Notes under the pieces: generated by a model
Database searches by the model: none
Told to the model about the DNA's origin: nothing
Seen by the model: only the letters and a program-made list of their open reading frames with translations
Translations under genes and position numbers: made by a program
Source of the DNA: Flavobacterium shii
GTDB lineage: Bacteria > Bacteroidota > Bacteroidia > Flavobacteriales > Flavobacteriaceae
Assembly (NCBI RefSeq): GCF_025847235.1
Contig: NZ_JAOZEW010000017.1
Location: forward strand, 1 to 64,000
Reading direction: 5' to 3'
DNA length: 64,000 bases
Part shown: piece after piece, positions 46,408 through 55,740 of the stretch
How positions within the stretch are numbered: position 1 is the first letter of the stretch
Layout: each line of letters opens with the position of its first letter

Positions 46408-47478
46408 ATGAAAAATATAGAAACGCTTACCCAAGAAGCAATAGCATTATTAAAAAGTTTGATTGAAACCCCATCTTTTTCAAGTGAAGAAGATCAAACG
46501 GCACTTTTAATCGAAAATTGGTTCAATCAAAACGAGATTCCTTTTAACAGAGAGAACAATAATGTGTGGGCTTTCAATAAATATTTCGACAAAAATAAAC
46601 CAACACTTTTACTGAATTCTCACCACGATACAGTAAAGCCAAACCAAGCCTATACCAACGATCCCTTTAAAGCAATTGTAAAAGATGGCAAATTATTCGG
46701 GTTAGGAAGTAATGATGCAGGAGGATGTTTAGTTTCGTTATTGGCCACATTTGTACATTTTTACAACAACCAAAACTTACCTTATAATCTAGTAATTGTA
46801 GCTTCGGGTGAAGAAGAAAGTAGCGGAAAAAACGGGTTAAACAGCGTTTTACAGCATTTACCAGAATTAGATTGCGCCATCGTAGGAGAACCTACATTAA
46901 TGCAGTTAGCAGTAGCCGAAAAAGGATTATTAGTTCTTGATGTAAAAGTAAAAGGAACGGCAAGCCACGCTGCACACCAAAACGACGACAACTCATTATA
47001 CAACGCTATTCCCGTAATGGAATGGTTCAGAAATTATAAATACGATAAAATATCCGATGTTTTAGGGCCAGTAAAAATGACTGTAACCCAAATAAACGCA
47101 GGAAAACAACATAATGTAGTGCCGTCAGAATGTGACTTGGTAGTCGATATTCGCGTAACCGACTGTTATTCTAACACCGAAATTCTTGAACTTGTAAAAG
47201 CAAATGTAAAAGCTGAAGTAGCACCACGGTCTATGCACCTTAATGCTTCATCTATCCCGGTTGAGCATGGTTTAGTTCAGGCAGGAATCGCTTTAGGAAG
47301 AACTACCTATGGTTCGCCAACACTTTCAGATCAATCGGTTTTAAGTTGTCAATCATTAAAACTAGGGCCAGGAGAAACATTGCGTTCACACTCGGCTGAC
47401 GAATTTATTTTTATTAACGAAATCGAAGAAGGAATCGAATTGTATATCAAAATACTAACCGATTTCTTTAAAATATAA
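46408..47478 (+). CDS. argE: Acyl-ornithine/acyl-citrulline deacylase (M20 family)
   Basis: The 356-residue metallopeptidase has LLNSHHDTVKPN (His/Asp metal site), GLGSNDAGGCLVSL, the catalytic and metal Glu pair ASGEEESSGKNG, and IVGEPT. The dimerisation lid with ASHAAHQNDDN follows. In a pathway with an ArgF' transcarbamylase the natural substrate is the acylated citrulline rather than acylornithine (inference from known pathway order). Confidence 0.93.
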   Translation: MKNIETLTQEAIALLKSLIETPSFSSEEDQTALLIENWFNQNEIPFNRENNNVWAFNKYFDKNKPTLLLNSHHDTVKPNQAYTNDPFKAIVKDGKLFGLGSNDAGGCLVSLLATFVHFYNNQNLPYNLVIVASGEEESSGKNGLNSVLQHLPELDCAIVGEPTLMQLAVAEKGLLVLDVKVKGTASHAAHQNDDNSLYNAIPVMEWFRNYKYDKISDVLGPVKMTVTQINAGKQHNVVPSECDLVVDIRVTDCYSNTEILELVKANVKAEVAPRSMHLNASSIPVEHGLVQAGIALGRTTYGSPTLSDQSVLSCQSLKLGPGETLRSHSADEFIFINEIEEGIELYIKILTDFFKI

Positions 47479-47704
47479 TCCTTGTCATCCTGAGCGAAGT
47501 CGAAGGATAATTAGGAGTTATTTCCCGCTATCCGTTCCAATCTTTTATTTTTTAAAGGAAAAAATAAAAGGATTTTCACTGCTATCGGGGCTAGAAACAA
47601 CATAATAAAAAAACATGGCTTTAGCCATAACTAAGAAATATAAAGATTTAGGAAGGTCTAAAAATCTAAGTAGTCTAAAAATCTAAAAATCTAAAAATCT
47701 ACCT
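47479..47704. repeat. argE-argH gap composed of repeat elements
   Basis: In order: TCATCCTGAGCGAAGTCGAAGG (47486-47507), written here as a 22-base site recognisable in many Bacteroidota. Next is the family E element 47513-47593 in reverse orientation. A GGCTTTAGCC copy follows near 47617-47626, then a short AT-rich tandem of TCTAAAAA units (47656-47701) immediately before argH. Confidence 0.6.
47513..47593 (-). repeat. Structured intergenic element, family E copy 2
   Basis: Read on the - strand, it starts AGCCCCGATAGCAGTG and ends GGATAGCGGGAAATAACTCC. The centre forms a 15-bp stem (AATCTTTTATTTTTT against its complement with one bulged C). The end boxes match copies at 57960-58031 and 22935-23074, while the stem sequences differ. 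Confidence 0.7.
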
Positions 47705-48985
47705 ATGAAACTTTGGGAAAAAGGAATTGCAACAGACAAACAAATCGAACAATTTACTGTTGGAAACGATAGAGAACTAGATTTGGTTCTGGCAAAATAC
47801 GACGCATTAGGTTCAATTGCACATGCAAAAATGTTGGGACAAATTGGGCTTTTAACTGCTGATGAAACCAATTCGTTAGTAGATGCATTAAACGAAATCA
47901 TTATCGATGCCGAAAAAGGAAATTTTGTAATCGAAGATAGTTTTGAAGACGTACATTCTAAAATCGAATATTTGCTAACAGTGAAACTAGGTGATGCAGG
48001 AAAGAAAATCCATACAGCCCGTTCTCGTAACGACCAAGTTTTGGTCGATGTGCATTTATATCTAAAAGACGAAGTAAAAGCATTAAAAGAACAAGTAAAA
48101 AGCCTTTTTGACTTGTTAATGGAATCTGCCGAGAAACATCAAAATGTATTATTGCCAGGATATACACATTTGCAAATAGCAATGCCGTCCTCATTCGGGA
48201 TGTGGTTTTCTGCGTATGCCGAAAGCCTTATCGATGATATTACGATGCTAAACGCTGCAGCCAAAATTGTAGATCAAAACCCACTAGGTTCAGCTGCAGG
48301 ATACGGAAGCTCGTTTCCTATAAACAGAACATTTACAACACAAGAACTAGGTTTCGAAACCTTAAAGTACAATGCCGTAGCGGCACAAATGAGTCGTGGT
48401 AAAGCTGAGAAAACAGTTGCCTTCGCGATGAGTAGCGTAGCAGCAACCTTGTCTAAATTTGCAATGGACGTTTGTTTGTATATGAGTCAGAATTTTGATT
48501 TTATCAGTTTGCCATCACATCTTACAACAGGTTCAAGCATAATGCCGCACAAGAAAAACCCAGATGTATTTGAATTGATTCGTGGAAAATGCAACAAAAT
48601 CCAAGCATTACCATACGAAATCACTTTGATAACAAATAATTTACCAAGTGGATATCATAGAGATTTACAGCTTTTAAAAGAAGGATTGTTTCCAGCAATC
48701 CAAAACCTTAAAGCTTGTTTAGATATTGCGATTTTCTCTATAAAAGACATCACAGTAAAGGACCATATCTTAGACGATAAAAAATACGATTACCTATTTA
48801 CAGTAGATACCTTAAATGAAATGGTCGTAGCAGGAATGCCGTTTAGAGATGCATACAAAGAAGTTGCCGAGCAATTAGAAAACGGAACATTTAAGTCGCC
48901 TAAAGAAACAAAACATACACACGAAGGAAGCATCAATAATTTATGTTTAGATGCGATAAAAGATAAGATGAAGAGTTCTTATTAA
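47705..48985 (+). CDS. argH: Argininosuccinate lyase
   Basis: The 426-residue enzyme cleaves argininosuccinate to arginine and fumarate, the last step. It has EDVHSKIEYLLT, HTARSRNDQVLVDVHLYL, GYTHLQIAMPSSFG, and the superfamily signature TGSSIMPHKKNPDVFELIRG. The last gene of the arg cluster is followed by a terminator. Confidence 0.97.
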   Translation: MKLWEKGIATDKQIEQFTVGNDRELDLVLAKYDALGSIAHAKMLGQIGLLTADETNSLVDALNEIIIDAEKGNFVIEDSFEDVHSKIEYLLTVKLGDAGKKIHTARSRNDQVLVDVHLYLKDEVKALKEQVKSLFDLLMESAEKHQNVLLPGYTHLQIAMPSSFGMWFSAYAESLIDDITMLNAAAKIVDQNPLGSAAGYGSSFPINRTFTTQELGFETLKYNAVAAQMSRGKAEKTVAFAMSSVAATLSKFAMDVCLYMSQNFDFISLPSHLTTGSSIMPHKKNPDVFELIRGKCNKIQALPYEITLITNNLPSGYHRDLQLLKEGLFPAIQNLKACLDIAIFSIKDITVKDHILDDKKYDYLFTVDTLNEMVVAGMPFRDAYKEVAEQLENGTFKSPKETKHTHEGSINNLCLDAIKDKMKSSY

Positions 48986-48991
48986 TTCAGG

Positions 48992-49026
48992 AAAATGCGC
49001 TATGATTTCATAGTGCATTTTTTTTA
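48992..49026 (+). terminator. Terminator after argH
   Basis: AAAATGCGCTATGA pairs with TCATAGTGCATTTT, followed by T residues. Confidence 0.8.
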
Positions 49027-49072
49027 GAATAAATCCTTCTTTGTCCAAAGCAGAAAATTCATACTAAATACA

Positions 49073-49080
49073 TATATTTG
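49073..49080 (+). promoter_or_regulatory. -7 element (TATATTTG) before the DUF2157-like pair
   Basis: Exact TAnnTTTG match 26 bp before the ATG at 49107; the nearest TTG is at 29 bp, outside the usual range. Confidence 0.4.
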
Positions 49081-49106
49081 ATAATTAGTTATCATAAAGT
49101 AATAGT

Positions 49107-50105
49107 ATGGGACATTTTGAAGAACAGACAACTCAAGATCTTTTTGAGAAAAGTCTAATTACAGAAGAGCAATTAAGTCAAATAAAGGAATATCGAGGTT
49201 TAGGTATTTTTTCACTTTATACCGAATTGAAATTGTTCCTCTATTTATCGGTACTGTTATTTACTACAGGAATCGGAATTTTAATATATCAGAACATTGA
49301 TACAATAGGGCATGTCGCTATTTTGTCTTTGCTATTAATTGTAACAGTAATCTGTTTTTACTTTTGTTTTAAAAAATCAAAAGGATTTCAAAAAGAAGAT
49401 TCTAGTTTTGAGAATCCTGTCTTGCAATATTTAGTTCTTACCGCAACACTTTTGAGTTGTATTTTTATTGGTTACATTCAGTTTCAGTATAAGCTTTTCG
49501 GTACCCATTATGGTTTAGCAACATTGGTCCCTACGATTATAAGTTTCTTTTGTGCTTATTATTTTGATAATAAAAGCGTGTTAACAATTGCAGTAACTGG
49601 TTTAGCAGCTTATATAGGTCTTTCGGTAAGTCCGCAAACATTGCTTAGCAACGATTTTTATACCACAGATACCTTAAGTTATTCGGCAATTGTATTGGGA
49701 GGGTTATTAATACTTTGGACAATCTATAGTTCTAAAATTAATTTGAAAACACATTTTAATTTTATTTACCTTACTTATGCGTTGCATTTAATAAGCATTG
49801 CTACAATCAATAATTTACTTCAGGGATATTGGTTGGTTTTTGCAATAATTTTAGGAGCTTTTACTTATTATTTCTACAAAGTAAGTTATCAGATCACTGC
49901 AATTTCATTATTTGTGTTTACAATTTTATATGGATATGTTGGAATTAATATAATAGTTTTTAAATTTTTGGAGTTTGTAAACGCAACTGATTTTTATGAA
50001 TTAATAATGTTAATAACGCCTTTTTATATAATAGGTTCTATAATTTTACTTATTAAATTAATTAAAAATTTCAATAAACAAAAAGCAAATGATAGTATAC
50101 GATAA
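49107..50105 (+). CDS. DUF2157-like integral membrane protein
   Basis: The 332-residue protein has a soluble N-terminal 40 residues (LFEKSLITEEQLSQIKEY, a typical DUF2157-like lead). About eight to nine hydrophobic segments follow. No catalytic motif is seen. The next gene overlaps its end by 17 bp and has a similar layout (short lead with ITKEQLD, then many helices). The two may form a heteromeric membrane complex. Function is unknown. Confidence 0.75.
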   Translation: MGHFEEQTTQDLFEKSLITEEQLSQIKEYRGLGIFSLYTELKLFLYLSVLLFTTGIGILIYQNIDTIGHVAILSLLLIVTVICFYFCFKKSKGFQKEDSSFENPVLQYLVLTATLLSCIFIGYIQFQYKLFGTHYGLATLVPTIISFFCAYYFDNKSVLTIAVTGLAAYIGLSVSPQTLLSNDFYTTDTLSYSAIVLGGLLILWTIYSSKINLKTHFNFIYLTYALHLISIATINNLLQGYWLVFAIILGAFTYYFYKVSYQITAISLFVFTILYGYVGINIIVFKFLEFVNATDFYELIMLITPFYIIGSIILLIKLIKNFNKQKANDSIR

Positions 50106-51282
50106 GAATTTATTGAAGAATATTTTTTTGGTTAATGAGGCAGAGAGTTTACAAAAAGCCAATTTTATAACTAAAGAACAATTAGATACTATTTCTAAAG
50201 AATTACCGGTTCTTAAAAGCCATGATAATATATTAATTCGGATTGGTTTCTTCCTATTAGGTGTTTTTTTATATTCATCTATTTGTGGAGTGATATCTTT
50301 ATTAGGACTAAGCGCTGCTTCCAGTGATTTTTATATTGTTTTAGTTTATTTTTTTGCAATAGTTGGGTTTGCAGGTACAGAGTTTTTAGCACAACAAAAA
50401 TATTATGGGTACGGCTTAGACGATGCTTTTGTATTAGGAGCACAATTAACATTGGCAATAGCTATTGCCATATCTTTTACAACTAATATTTTAAATGTAA
50501 GCAATGGAGATATACTTGCTAGCATGATTGCTGTAACGATAGTTTCCTTTTTACTGTATTTGCGTTATGTACATTTATCTTCGGTATTGATTTTTTGTTT
50601 GTCATTGACTGCAACATTAGGATTCGTTACCTTTAATTATATCGAGTCAGGTAGTGTTTTCCTGCCATTTGTATTAATGATTTATGCAATTGGAATGTAT
50701 TATATTGGTAGAACGCTTCTTAAAAATTTGACAGAGCCTTTTTATTATAAAGGAATTCTCCTGATGAAAAATTTCAGTTTAATATTATTTTATTTTTCGG
50801 GGAATTATTTGGTTGTAAGAGAGCTTTCTGCCAGTTTATCTGGTGGCTATTATGAAATAAGTCCAGAAATTCCATTTGGAGTAATCTTTTGGATTTTTAC
50901 GTTTATAGTTCCAGTTCTCTATTTGTTTTTTGGATTACGTAATAAAGATAGAATCTTGCTTTGGATAGGTTTTTTATCTTTTTGTTTTTCGATTTTTACT
51001 TTTAGAACGTATCATCATGTTTTACCAACAGAAGTAGCTTTGACTTTTGGAGGATTATTACTTTTTGCATTTACTTATTTTGCGATAAGAAAGATAAGAG
51101 ATAATGAAAAAGGAATAACATTTAAACCAGATCGTATAGATAGCTCTAATTCATTACTCAATGCCGAAGCACTAATTATTGCTTCAACATTTAATTTAAA
51201 ACCCGAAATAAAACCCGAAGAATCACCAATGGAGTTTGGTGGAGGTGATTTTAGTGGAGGAGGTTCAGGAGGGAGTTTTTAA
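50089..51282 (+). CDS. Multi-helix membrane protein with glycine-rich tail
   Basis: The 397-residue protein starts with a soluble segment (ANFITKEQLDTISKELPVL), then carries about nine to ten membrane helices. The cytoplasmic or periplasmic end is FGGGDFSGGGSGGSF. Gly/Ser tails of this kind are seen in several membrane proteins, such as TPM-domain proteins, but no domain is recognisable here. It overlaps the preceding gene by 17 bp, so translational coupling is expected. Function is unknown. Confidence 0.75.
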   Translation: MIVYDKNLLKNIFLVNEAESLQKANFITKEQLDTISKELPVLKSHDNILIRIGFFLLGVFLYSSICGVISLLGLSAASSDFYIVLVYFFAIVGFAGTEFLAQQKYYGYGLDDAFVLGAQLTLAIAIAISFTTNILNVSNGDILASMIAVTIVSFLLYLRYVHLSSVLIFCLSLTATLGFVTFNYIESGSVFLPFVLMIYAIGMYYIGRTLLKNLTEPFYYKGILLMKNFSLILFYFSGNYLVVRELSASLSGGYYEISPEIPFGVIFWIFTFIVPVLYLFFGLRNKDRILLWIGFLSFCFSIFTFRTYHHVLPTEVALTFGGLLLFAFTYFAIRKIRDNEKGITFKPDRIDSSNSLLNAEALIIASTFNLKPEIKPEESPMEFGGGDFSGGGSGGSF

Positions 51283-51311
51283 TTAAAAACAAATACCGGA
51301 TAAATAATTGA

Positions 51312-51338
51312 AATATTCCTAACTAAGTCAGGAATGTT
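51312..51338. terminator. Short convergent hairpin
   Basis: ATTCCT pairs with AGGAAT between convergent genes; T/A-rich flanks on both sides. Probably bidirectional. Confidence 0.5.
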
Positions 51339-51881
51339 TTAATGAATATATGATTCATATTCTTGTATTTTTACTTGCAAACGATTTTCCAAATATTGAT
51401 TTGCTCCTTTTAACTTTTCTAAAATAACTTCAGCTTCATTTTTGTATTTTCTTTTTTTAAGACTATCCCAAGTTTTAGGAGGCTTTTGTAAGTTAGTTAT
51501 CCTATCTGCTAATTTTACAGCCCAAACTTCTTTTCTTTGAGATGAAATTCGGTTCAAACTATCAAGCATTTTTTCTTCTTTTGGTAAATTATCATTTTTT
51601 GTAAGGGCAGAAACACCTTCGGCTATTTCAATTCCAAATTCAAGTTCTAATTCATGAAATGTTGTAGTTGTATCTTCTAATGTATCATGTAATAATGCAA
51701 TTTGAGTAGCAAAATTTAAGTCAAATTCCTTAGTATTACTTGCGGTAATTAAAATTTCCATTGCCACATTGCTTAAATGAACAACATAGGGTAGTTGAGA
51801 ATCAGGAATGAGTTGATTATTCTCTGAATGTTTATGGGCAGCAAAAATTATTGTCTTTTGATAAATTGATTGGATATCCAT
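51339..51881 (-). CDS. Stand-alone HD-domain hydrolase (MESH1/SpoT-hydrolase-like)
   Basis: The 180-residue protein carries the HD core of RelA/SpoT hydrolases: FAAHKHSEN, PYVVHLSNVAMEI, ALLHDTLEDTTTT and VWAVKLADRITNL. Synthetase, TGS and ACT domains are absent. It resembles small alarmone hydrolases that split (p)ppGpp to GDP/GTP. Because only the fold is visible, another nucleotide substrate is possible. YtxJ lies 16 bp upstream on the same strand. Confidence 0.8.
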   Translation of the reverse strand: MDIQSIYQKTIIFAAHKHSENNQLIPDSQLPYVVHLSNVAMEILITASNTKEFDLNFATQIALLHDTLEDTTTTFHELELEFGIEIAEGVSALTKNDNLPKEEKMLDSLNRISSQRKEVWAVKLADRITNLQKPPKTWDSLKKRKYKNEAEVILEKLKGANQYLENRLQVKIQEYESYIH

Positions 51882-51897
51882 TTAGTTTTATTGAAAA

Positions 51898-52287
51898 TTA
51901 CACTTTTTCTTTCAATGCATCAGCATCAATATCGCTATGAGAAACATCATATATTGATTTTCCGTCTTTGATAAGCAATAATTGAGGAGATTGATGAACA
52001 ACGTTAAAACGCGAGGCTATTTCATTTGAAACATCACGATGTGCTATTAAATCAAGAAAATAAGCCTTAACTTTATTGTCTAAATCAAATTCTTTCTCAA
52101 ATCCTTTTAGCGCCATTCTGCTAATACTACATCTAGTACTGTGTTTAAATATAAGAATTGGCTTATCTTTAGACTCCGTTACGATTTCGTCTAATTGGTC
52201 TAAACTTGTTAATGGAATCCAGTTTATTTTGGTTTCTGATGATTCATTTTTATCAGAATCTCCAAATAGGGATGATAGAAAATTCAT
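51898..52287 (-). CDS. ytxJ: Bacillithiol-system redox protein YtxJ
   Basis: The 129-residue thioredoxin-fold protein has the YtxJ motif FKHSTRCSISRMAL with a single Cys53. DLIAHRDVSNEIASRF and the cis-Pro region QSPQLLLI follow. YtxJ occurs with bacillithiol-producing genomes and is thought to act as a monothiol bacilliredoxin-like protein. It shares a transcript direction with the HD hydrolase. Confidence 0.9.
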   Translation of the reverse strand: MNFLSSLFGDSDKNESSETKINWIPLTSLDQLDEIVTESKDKPILIFKHSTRCSISRMALKGFEKEFDLDNKVKAYFLDLIAHRDVSNEIASRFNVVHQSPQLLLIKDGKSIYDVSHSDIDADALKEKV

Positions 52288-52443
52288 GTTTTGTCGTTAT
52301 TTATGACTTTTTGACATTTAAAAATGATAAAAATCAAGTTTTTAGCGTCATTTTGTCTGTTTTATTGTTGTGGAATATAATTTGAGAAATAATAAACAAA
52401 GTTACTTATTAAAATAGAATCATAAATCATAAATCAAATAAAG

Positions 52444-55050
52444 ATGAACATAAATAAATTTACAATCAAATCGCAAGAAGCAATTCAGCTCTCTCAGCAA
52501 TTGGCTCAAAAAAATGGCCAACAGCAAATAGAGAATGAACACATCTTCAAGGCTATTTTTGAAGTTGATGAAAATGTAGCACCATTTATTTTGAAAAAAC
52601 TCAATGTAAATGTGCCTTTATTTCTTCAAATTCTAGATAGCACAATTCAAAGCTTTCCGAAAGTTTCGGGAGGAGATGTAATGCTTTCCAGAGATGCAAA
52701 CAAAGCATTGAACGAAGCAGAAATTATTGCACAAAAAATGAACGATGAATATGTTTCAATCGAACATTTAATGCTTGCAATTTTTGATTCAAAAAGCAAA
52801 GTTGCTCAAATCTTAAAAGATCAAGGAGTAACAAACAAAGGCTTAAAAGCAGCTATTGATGAATTACGTAAAGGAGAACGTGTAACTTCTGCATCTGCCG
52901 AAGAAACATATAACTCATTAAATAAATATGCTAAAAACTTAAATGAATTAGCACGTTCAGGAAAATTAGATCCTGTTATCGGACGAGATGAAGAAATTAG
53001 ACGTGTATTACAAATCTTAACACGTCGAACTAAAAATAACCCAATGTTAATTGGTGAACCCGGAGTTGGTAAAACCGCAATTGCCGAAGGTTTAGCACGA
53101 AGAATCGTTAATGGTGACGTGCCAGAAAACCTAAAGGATAAAATTGTGTTTTCACTAGATATGGGAGCATTAATTGCTGGGGCAAAATTTAAAGGAGAAT
53201 TCGAAGAAAGATTAAAATCGGTAGTAAAAGAAGTTACTGCTGCCGAAGGTGATATCGTCTTGTTTATCGATGAAATTCATACACTTGTAGGAGCGGGTGG
53301 AGGAGAAGGCGCAATGGATGCGGCTAATATCCTAAAACCAGCATTGGCTCGTGGAGAATTAAGAGCGATTGGTGCAACAACTTTGGATGAATATCAAAAA
53401 TATTTTGAAAAAGATAAAGCGCTTGAACGTCGTTTCCAAAAAATTATAATTGATGAGCCAGATACCGAAAGTGCGATTTCAATTTTACGAGGAATCAAAG
53501 AAAAGTATGAAACACATCATAAAGTTCAGATAAAAGACGAAGCAATTATTGCTGCTGTAGAGCTTTCTCAACGTTATATTACCAATCGTTTCCTACCGGA
53601 TAAAGCGATTGATTTAATGGACGAAGCTGCATCTAAATTGCGTATGGAAATCAATTCAAAACCTGAGGAATTAGACGTTTTGGATAGAAAAATAATGCAA
53701 TTAGAAATTGAGATTGAGGCCATAAAACGGGAGAAAGAAGAAAGTAAGCTTAATGCTTTACACATGGAATTGGCTAACTTGAAAGAAGAACGTAATGAAA
53801 TCTACGCCAAATGGAAATCTGAAAAAGATGTAGTAGATGGAATTCAGGCTGTAAAATTAGAGCTTGAAAACTTTAAACATGAAGCAGATCGTGCAGAGCG
53901 TGATGGGGATTACGGAAAAGTAGCCGAAATTCGTTACGGTAAAATTAAGGAAGCGCAAGAAAGACTAGATGTTTTATTGAAACAAATGCATGAATACCAA
54001 TCTGGACATTCTTTGATAAAAGAAGAAGTTACCAGAGAAGATATTGCCGAAGTTGTAGCAAAATGGACAGGTATTCCAGTAATGAAAATGCTTCAAACAG
54101 AAAGAGAAAAACTATTGCATCTAGAAGATGAGTTACACAGACGTGTAGTGGGTCAAGAAGAAGCAATCGAAGCAGTAAGTGATGCTGTAAGACGAAGCAG
54201 AGCTGGTTTACAAGACATGAAAAAACCTGTGGGTACATTCCTGTTTTTAGGAACTACAGGGGTTGGTAAAACAGAGCTTGCAAAAGCATTGGCGGAGTAT
54301 CTTTTTGATGATGAAAATGCCATGACAAGAATTGATATGAGTGAGTATCAAGAACGTCATAGTGTGAGTAGGTTAGTAGGTGCACCTCCGGGATACGTAG
54401 GATACGATGAAGGTGGACAATTAACAGAAGCGGTACGTAGAAAACCATATTCGGTAATTTTGTTAGATGAGATTGAAAAAGCGCACCCAGATACATTTAA
54501 TATTTTATTACAAGTATTAGATGAAGGACGATTGACTGATAACAAAGGGCGTTTGGCCGATTTTAAAAATACGATTATCATCATGACTTCGAATATGGGA
54601 AGCCAGATTATACAAGAAAAATTCGAGAATTTAAAAGGAGGTATTGAAGCCGCTACAGAGGCAGCAAAAGTAGAAGTGCTTGCTTTATTAAAACAAACAG
54701 TACGTCCGGAATTTATAAACCGTATTGATGAGATTGTGTTGTTCCCACCTTTAACAGTGGACAATATTAAACAAATTGTTGGTTTACAATTAAAAAGTGT
54801 AACCAAAATGTTGGCTTTGCAAGGAATTACAATGGATGCAACTCCAGAAGCAGTTGCTTATTTATCGGATAAAGGATTTGATCCACAATTTGGTGCAAGA
54901 CCAGTAAAACGAGTTATACAAAGAGATGTTTTAAATCAATTGTCAAAAGAAATTTTGGCAGGAAAGATTACAACAGATAGTATTATTTTATTAGATGCTT
55001 TTGATGGACAATTGGTTTTTAGAAACCAAACACCAGTACAAGCTAATTAA
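52444..55050 (+). CDS. clpB: ATP-dependent chaperone ClpB
   Basis: The 868-residue disaggregase has a Clp N domain (about 1-145). AAA+ domain 1 has GEPGVGKTA and [21 protein letters not shown] coiled-coil middle domain covers about 400-530, and AAA+ domain 2 has GTTGVGKTE and [14 protein letters not shown]. The C-terminal D2-small domain follows. Length and all motifs are standard. It refolds aggregated proteins with DnaK under heat stress. Confidence 0.97.
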   Translation: MNINKFTIKSQEAIQLSQQLAQKNGQQQIENEHIFKAIFEVDENVAPFILKKLNVNVPLFLQILDSTIQSFPKVSGGDVMLSRDANKALNEAEIIAQKMNDEYVSIEHLMLAIFDSKSKVAQILKDQGVTNKGLKAAIDELRKGERVTSASAEETYNSLNKYAKNLNELARSGKLDPVIGRDEEIRRVLQILTRRTKNNPMLIGEPGVGKTAIAEGLARRIVNGDVPENLKDKIVFSLDMGALIAGAKFKGEFEERLKSVVKEVTAAEGDIVLFIDEIHTLVGAGGGEGAMDAANILKPALARGELRAIGATTLDEYQKYFEKDKALERRFQKIIIDEPDTESAISILRGIKEKYETHHKVQIKDEAIIAAVELSQRYITNRFLPDKAIDLMDEAASKLRMEINSKPEELDVLDRKIMQLEIEIEAIKREKEESKLNALHMELANLKEERNEIYAKWKSEKDVVDGIQAVKLELENFKHEADRAERDGDYGKVAEIRYGKIKEAQERLDVLLKQMHEYQSGHSLIKEEVTREDIAEVVAKWTGIPVMKMLQTEREKLLHLEDELHRRVVGQEEAIEAVSDAVRRSRAGLQDMKKPVGTFLFLGTTGVGKTELAKALAEYLFDDENAMTRIDMSEYQERHSVSRLVGAPPGYVGYDEGGQLTEAVRRKPYSVILLDEIEKAHPDTFNILLQVLDEGRLTDNKGRLADFKNTIIIMTSNMGSQIIQEKFENLKGGIEAATEAAKVEVLALLKQTVRPEFINRIDEIVLFPPLTVDNIKQIVGLQLKSVTKMLALQGITMDATPEAVAYLSDKGFDPQFGARPVKRVIQRDVLNQLSKEILAGKITTDSIILLDAFDGQLVFRNQTPVQAN

Positions 55051-55070
55051 TATTTAATTTTAATAGTTTG

Positions 55071-55102
55071 AAAGCACCAGTCGCAAGGCTGGTGCTTTTT
55101 TT
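55071..55102 (+). terminator. clpB terminator (family T copy 1)
   Basis: AAAGCACCAG pairs with CTGGTGCTTT around the loop TCGCAAGG and is followed by T residues. Near-identical hairpins recur at 56820 and 57901. Confidence 0.9.
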
Positions 55103-55159
55103 ATGTCTATATTTTTAGGATTCTCTTCTTTTGAATAATATTTTTCGTAAGAATTATTA

Positions 55160-55167
55160 TATATTTG
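55160..55167 (+). promoter_or_regulatory. -7 element (TATATTTG) of the type A sorting-domain gene
   Basis: Exact TAnnTTTG match; TTG at 55131-55133 is 26 bp upstream. It predicts a leader of about 55 nt to the ATG at 55228. Confidence 0.45.
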
Positions 55168-55227
55168 GATTTTTGAGTAAAAATTTGACCTTATTCAAAT
55201 AAAATAATCAACGGCTAAATCACTTAT

Positions 55228-55719
55228 ATGAAAGGAAAACAACAAACTTTTTTAATTTTATTTATTACTAGTATTTCATTTATAACGAGTAGTTATTCAC
55301 AAGAAAGTGTAGTAGTCGCTGGCGGAAGTGCTACAGGGGCAGGCGGTACATCGAGTTATTCAATTGGACAAATAGCTTATACAAGTTTACCTGGGGCAGA
55401 TGGATATGTGTTGCAAGGTATCCAACAGCCTTATGAGATAACTACATTAGGGAAAGATGAGCTTACGGCGATTAATCTTGTAATGACTGCTTACCCGAAT
55501 CCTGCTATTGATATGCTTAATTTAAGTGTGACTGATAATAAATGGGATGATTTATCCTGTAGTTTACTTGACATCAATGGGAAAGTAGTATCTAAAAAAT
55601 TAAAAATAATAACTCAGGAAACAAGAGTGCCAATGCAAGGATTAAATCAAGGAATTTATTTTCTAGTAGTAAATAATAGCAACAAAACAATAAAAACTTT
55701 TAAAATCATAAAAAAATAA
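55228..55719 (+). CDS. Small T9SS type A sorting-domain protein
   Basis: The 163-residue secreted protein has a signal peptide (LILFITSISFITSSYSQ). A short N-terminal domain (about 25-75, AGGSATGAGGTSSYSIGQIAYT) follows. The type A C-terminal sorting domain has TAYPNPAIDMLNL, SLLDINGKVV and GIYFLVV. It is exported by the type IX system and probably surface-attached. There is hardly any cargo beyond the 50-residue N-domain, which is unusually small. It is followed 21 bp later by the LRR-like gene, probably co-transcribed. Confidence 0.88.
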   Translation: MKGKQQTFLILFITSISFITSSYSQESVVVAGGSATGAGGTSSYSIGQIAYTSLPGADGYVLQGIQQPYEITTLGKDELTAINLVMTAYPNPAIDMLNLSVTDNKWDDLSCSLLDINGKVVSKKLKIITQETRVPMQGLNQGIYFLVVNNSNKTIKTFKIIKK

Positions 55720-55740
55720 CATTCAAATAGCAGAAAACAT

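Noticed and set aside
47656-47701. Short TCTAAAAA tandem as a CRISPR or iteron origin
   Set aside because: Units are too short and AT-rich, there is no DnaA-box pattern, and it is only the leader of argH.
54357-54806. 149-codon - strand ORF within clpB
   Set aside because: It is antisense to the conserved second AAA+ domain of clpB and has no recognisable protein features.
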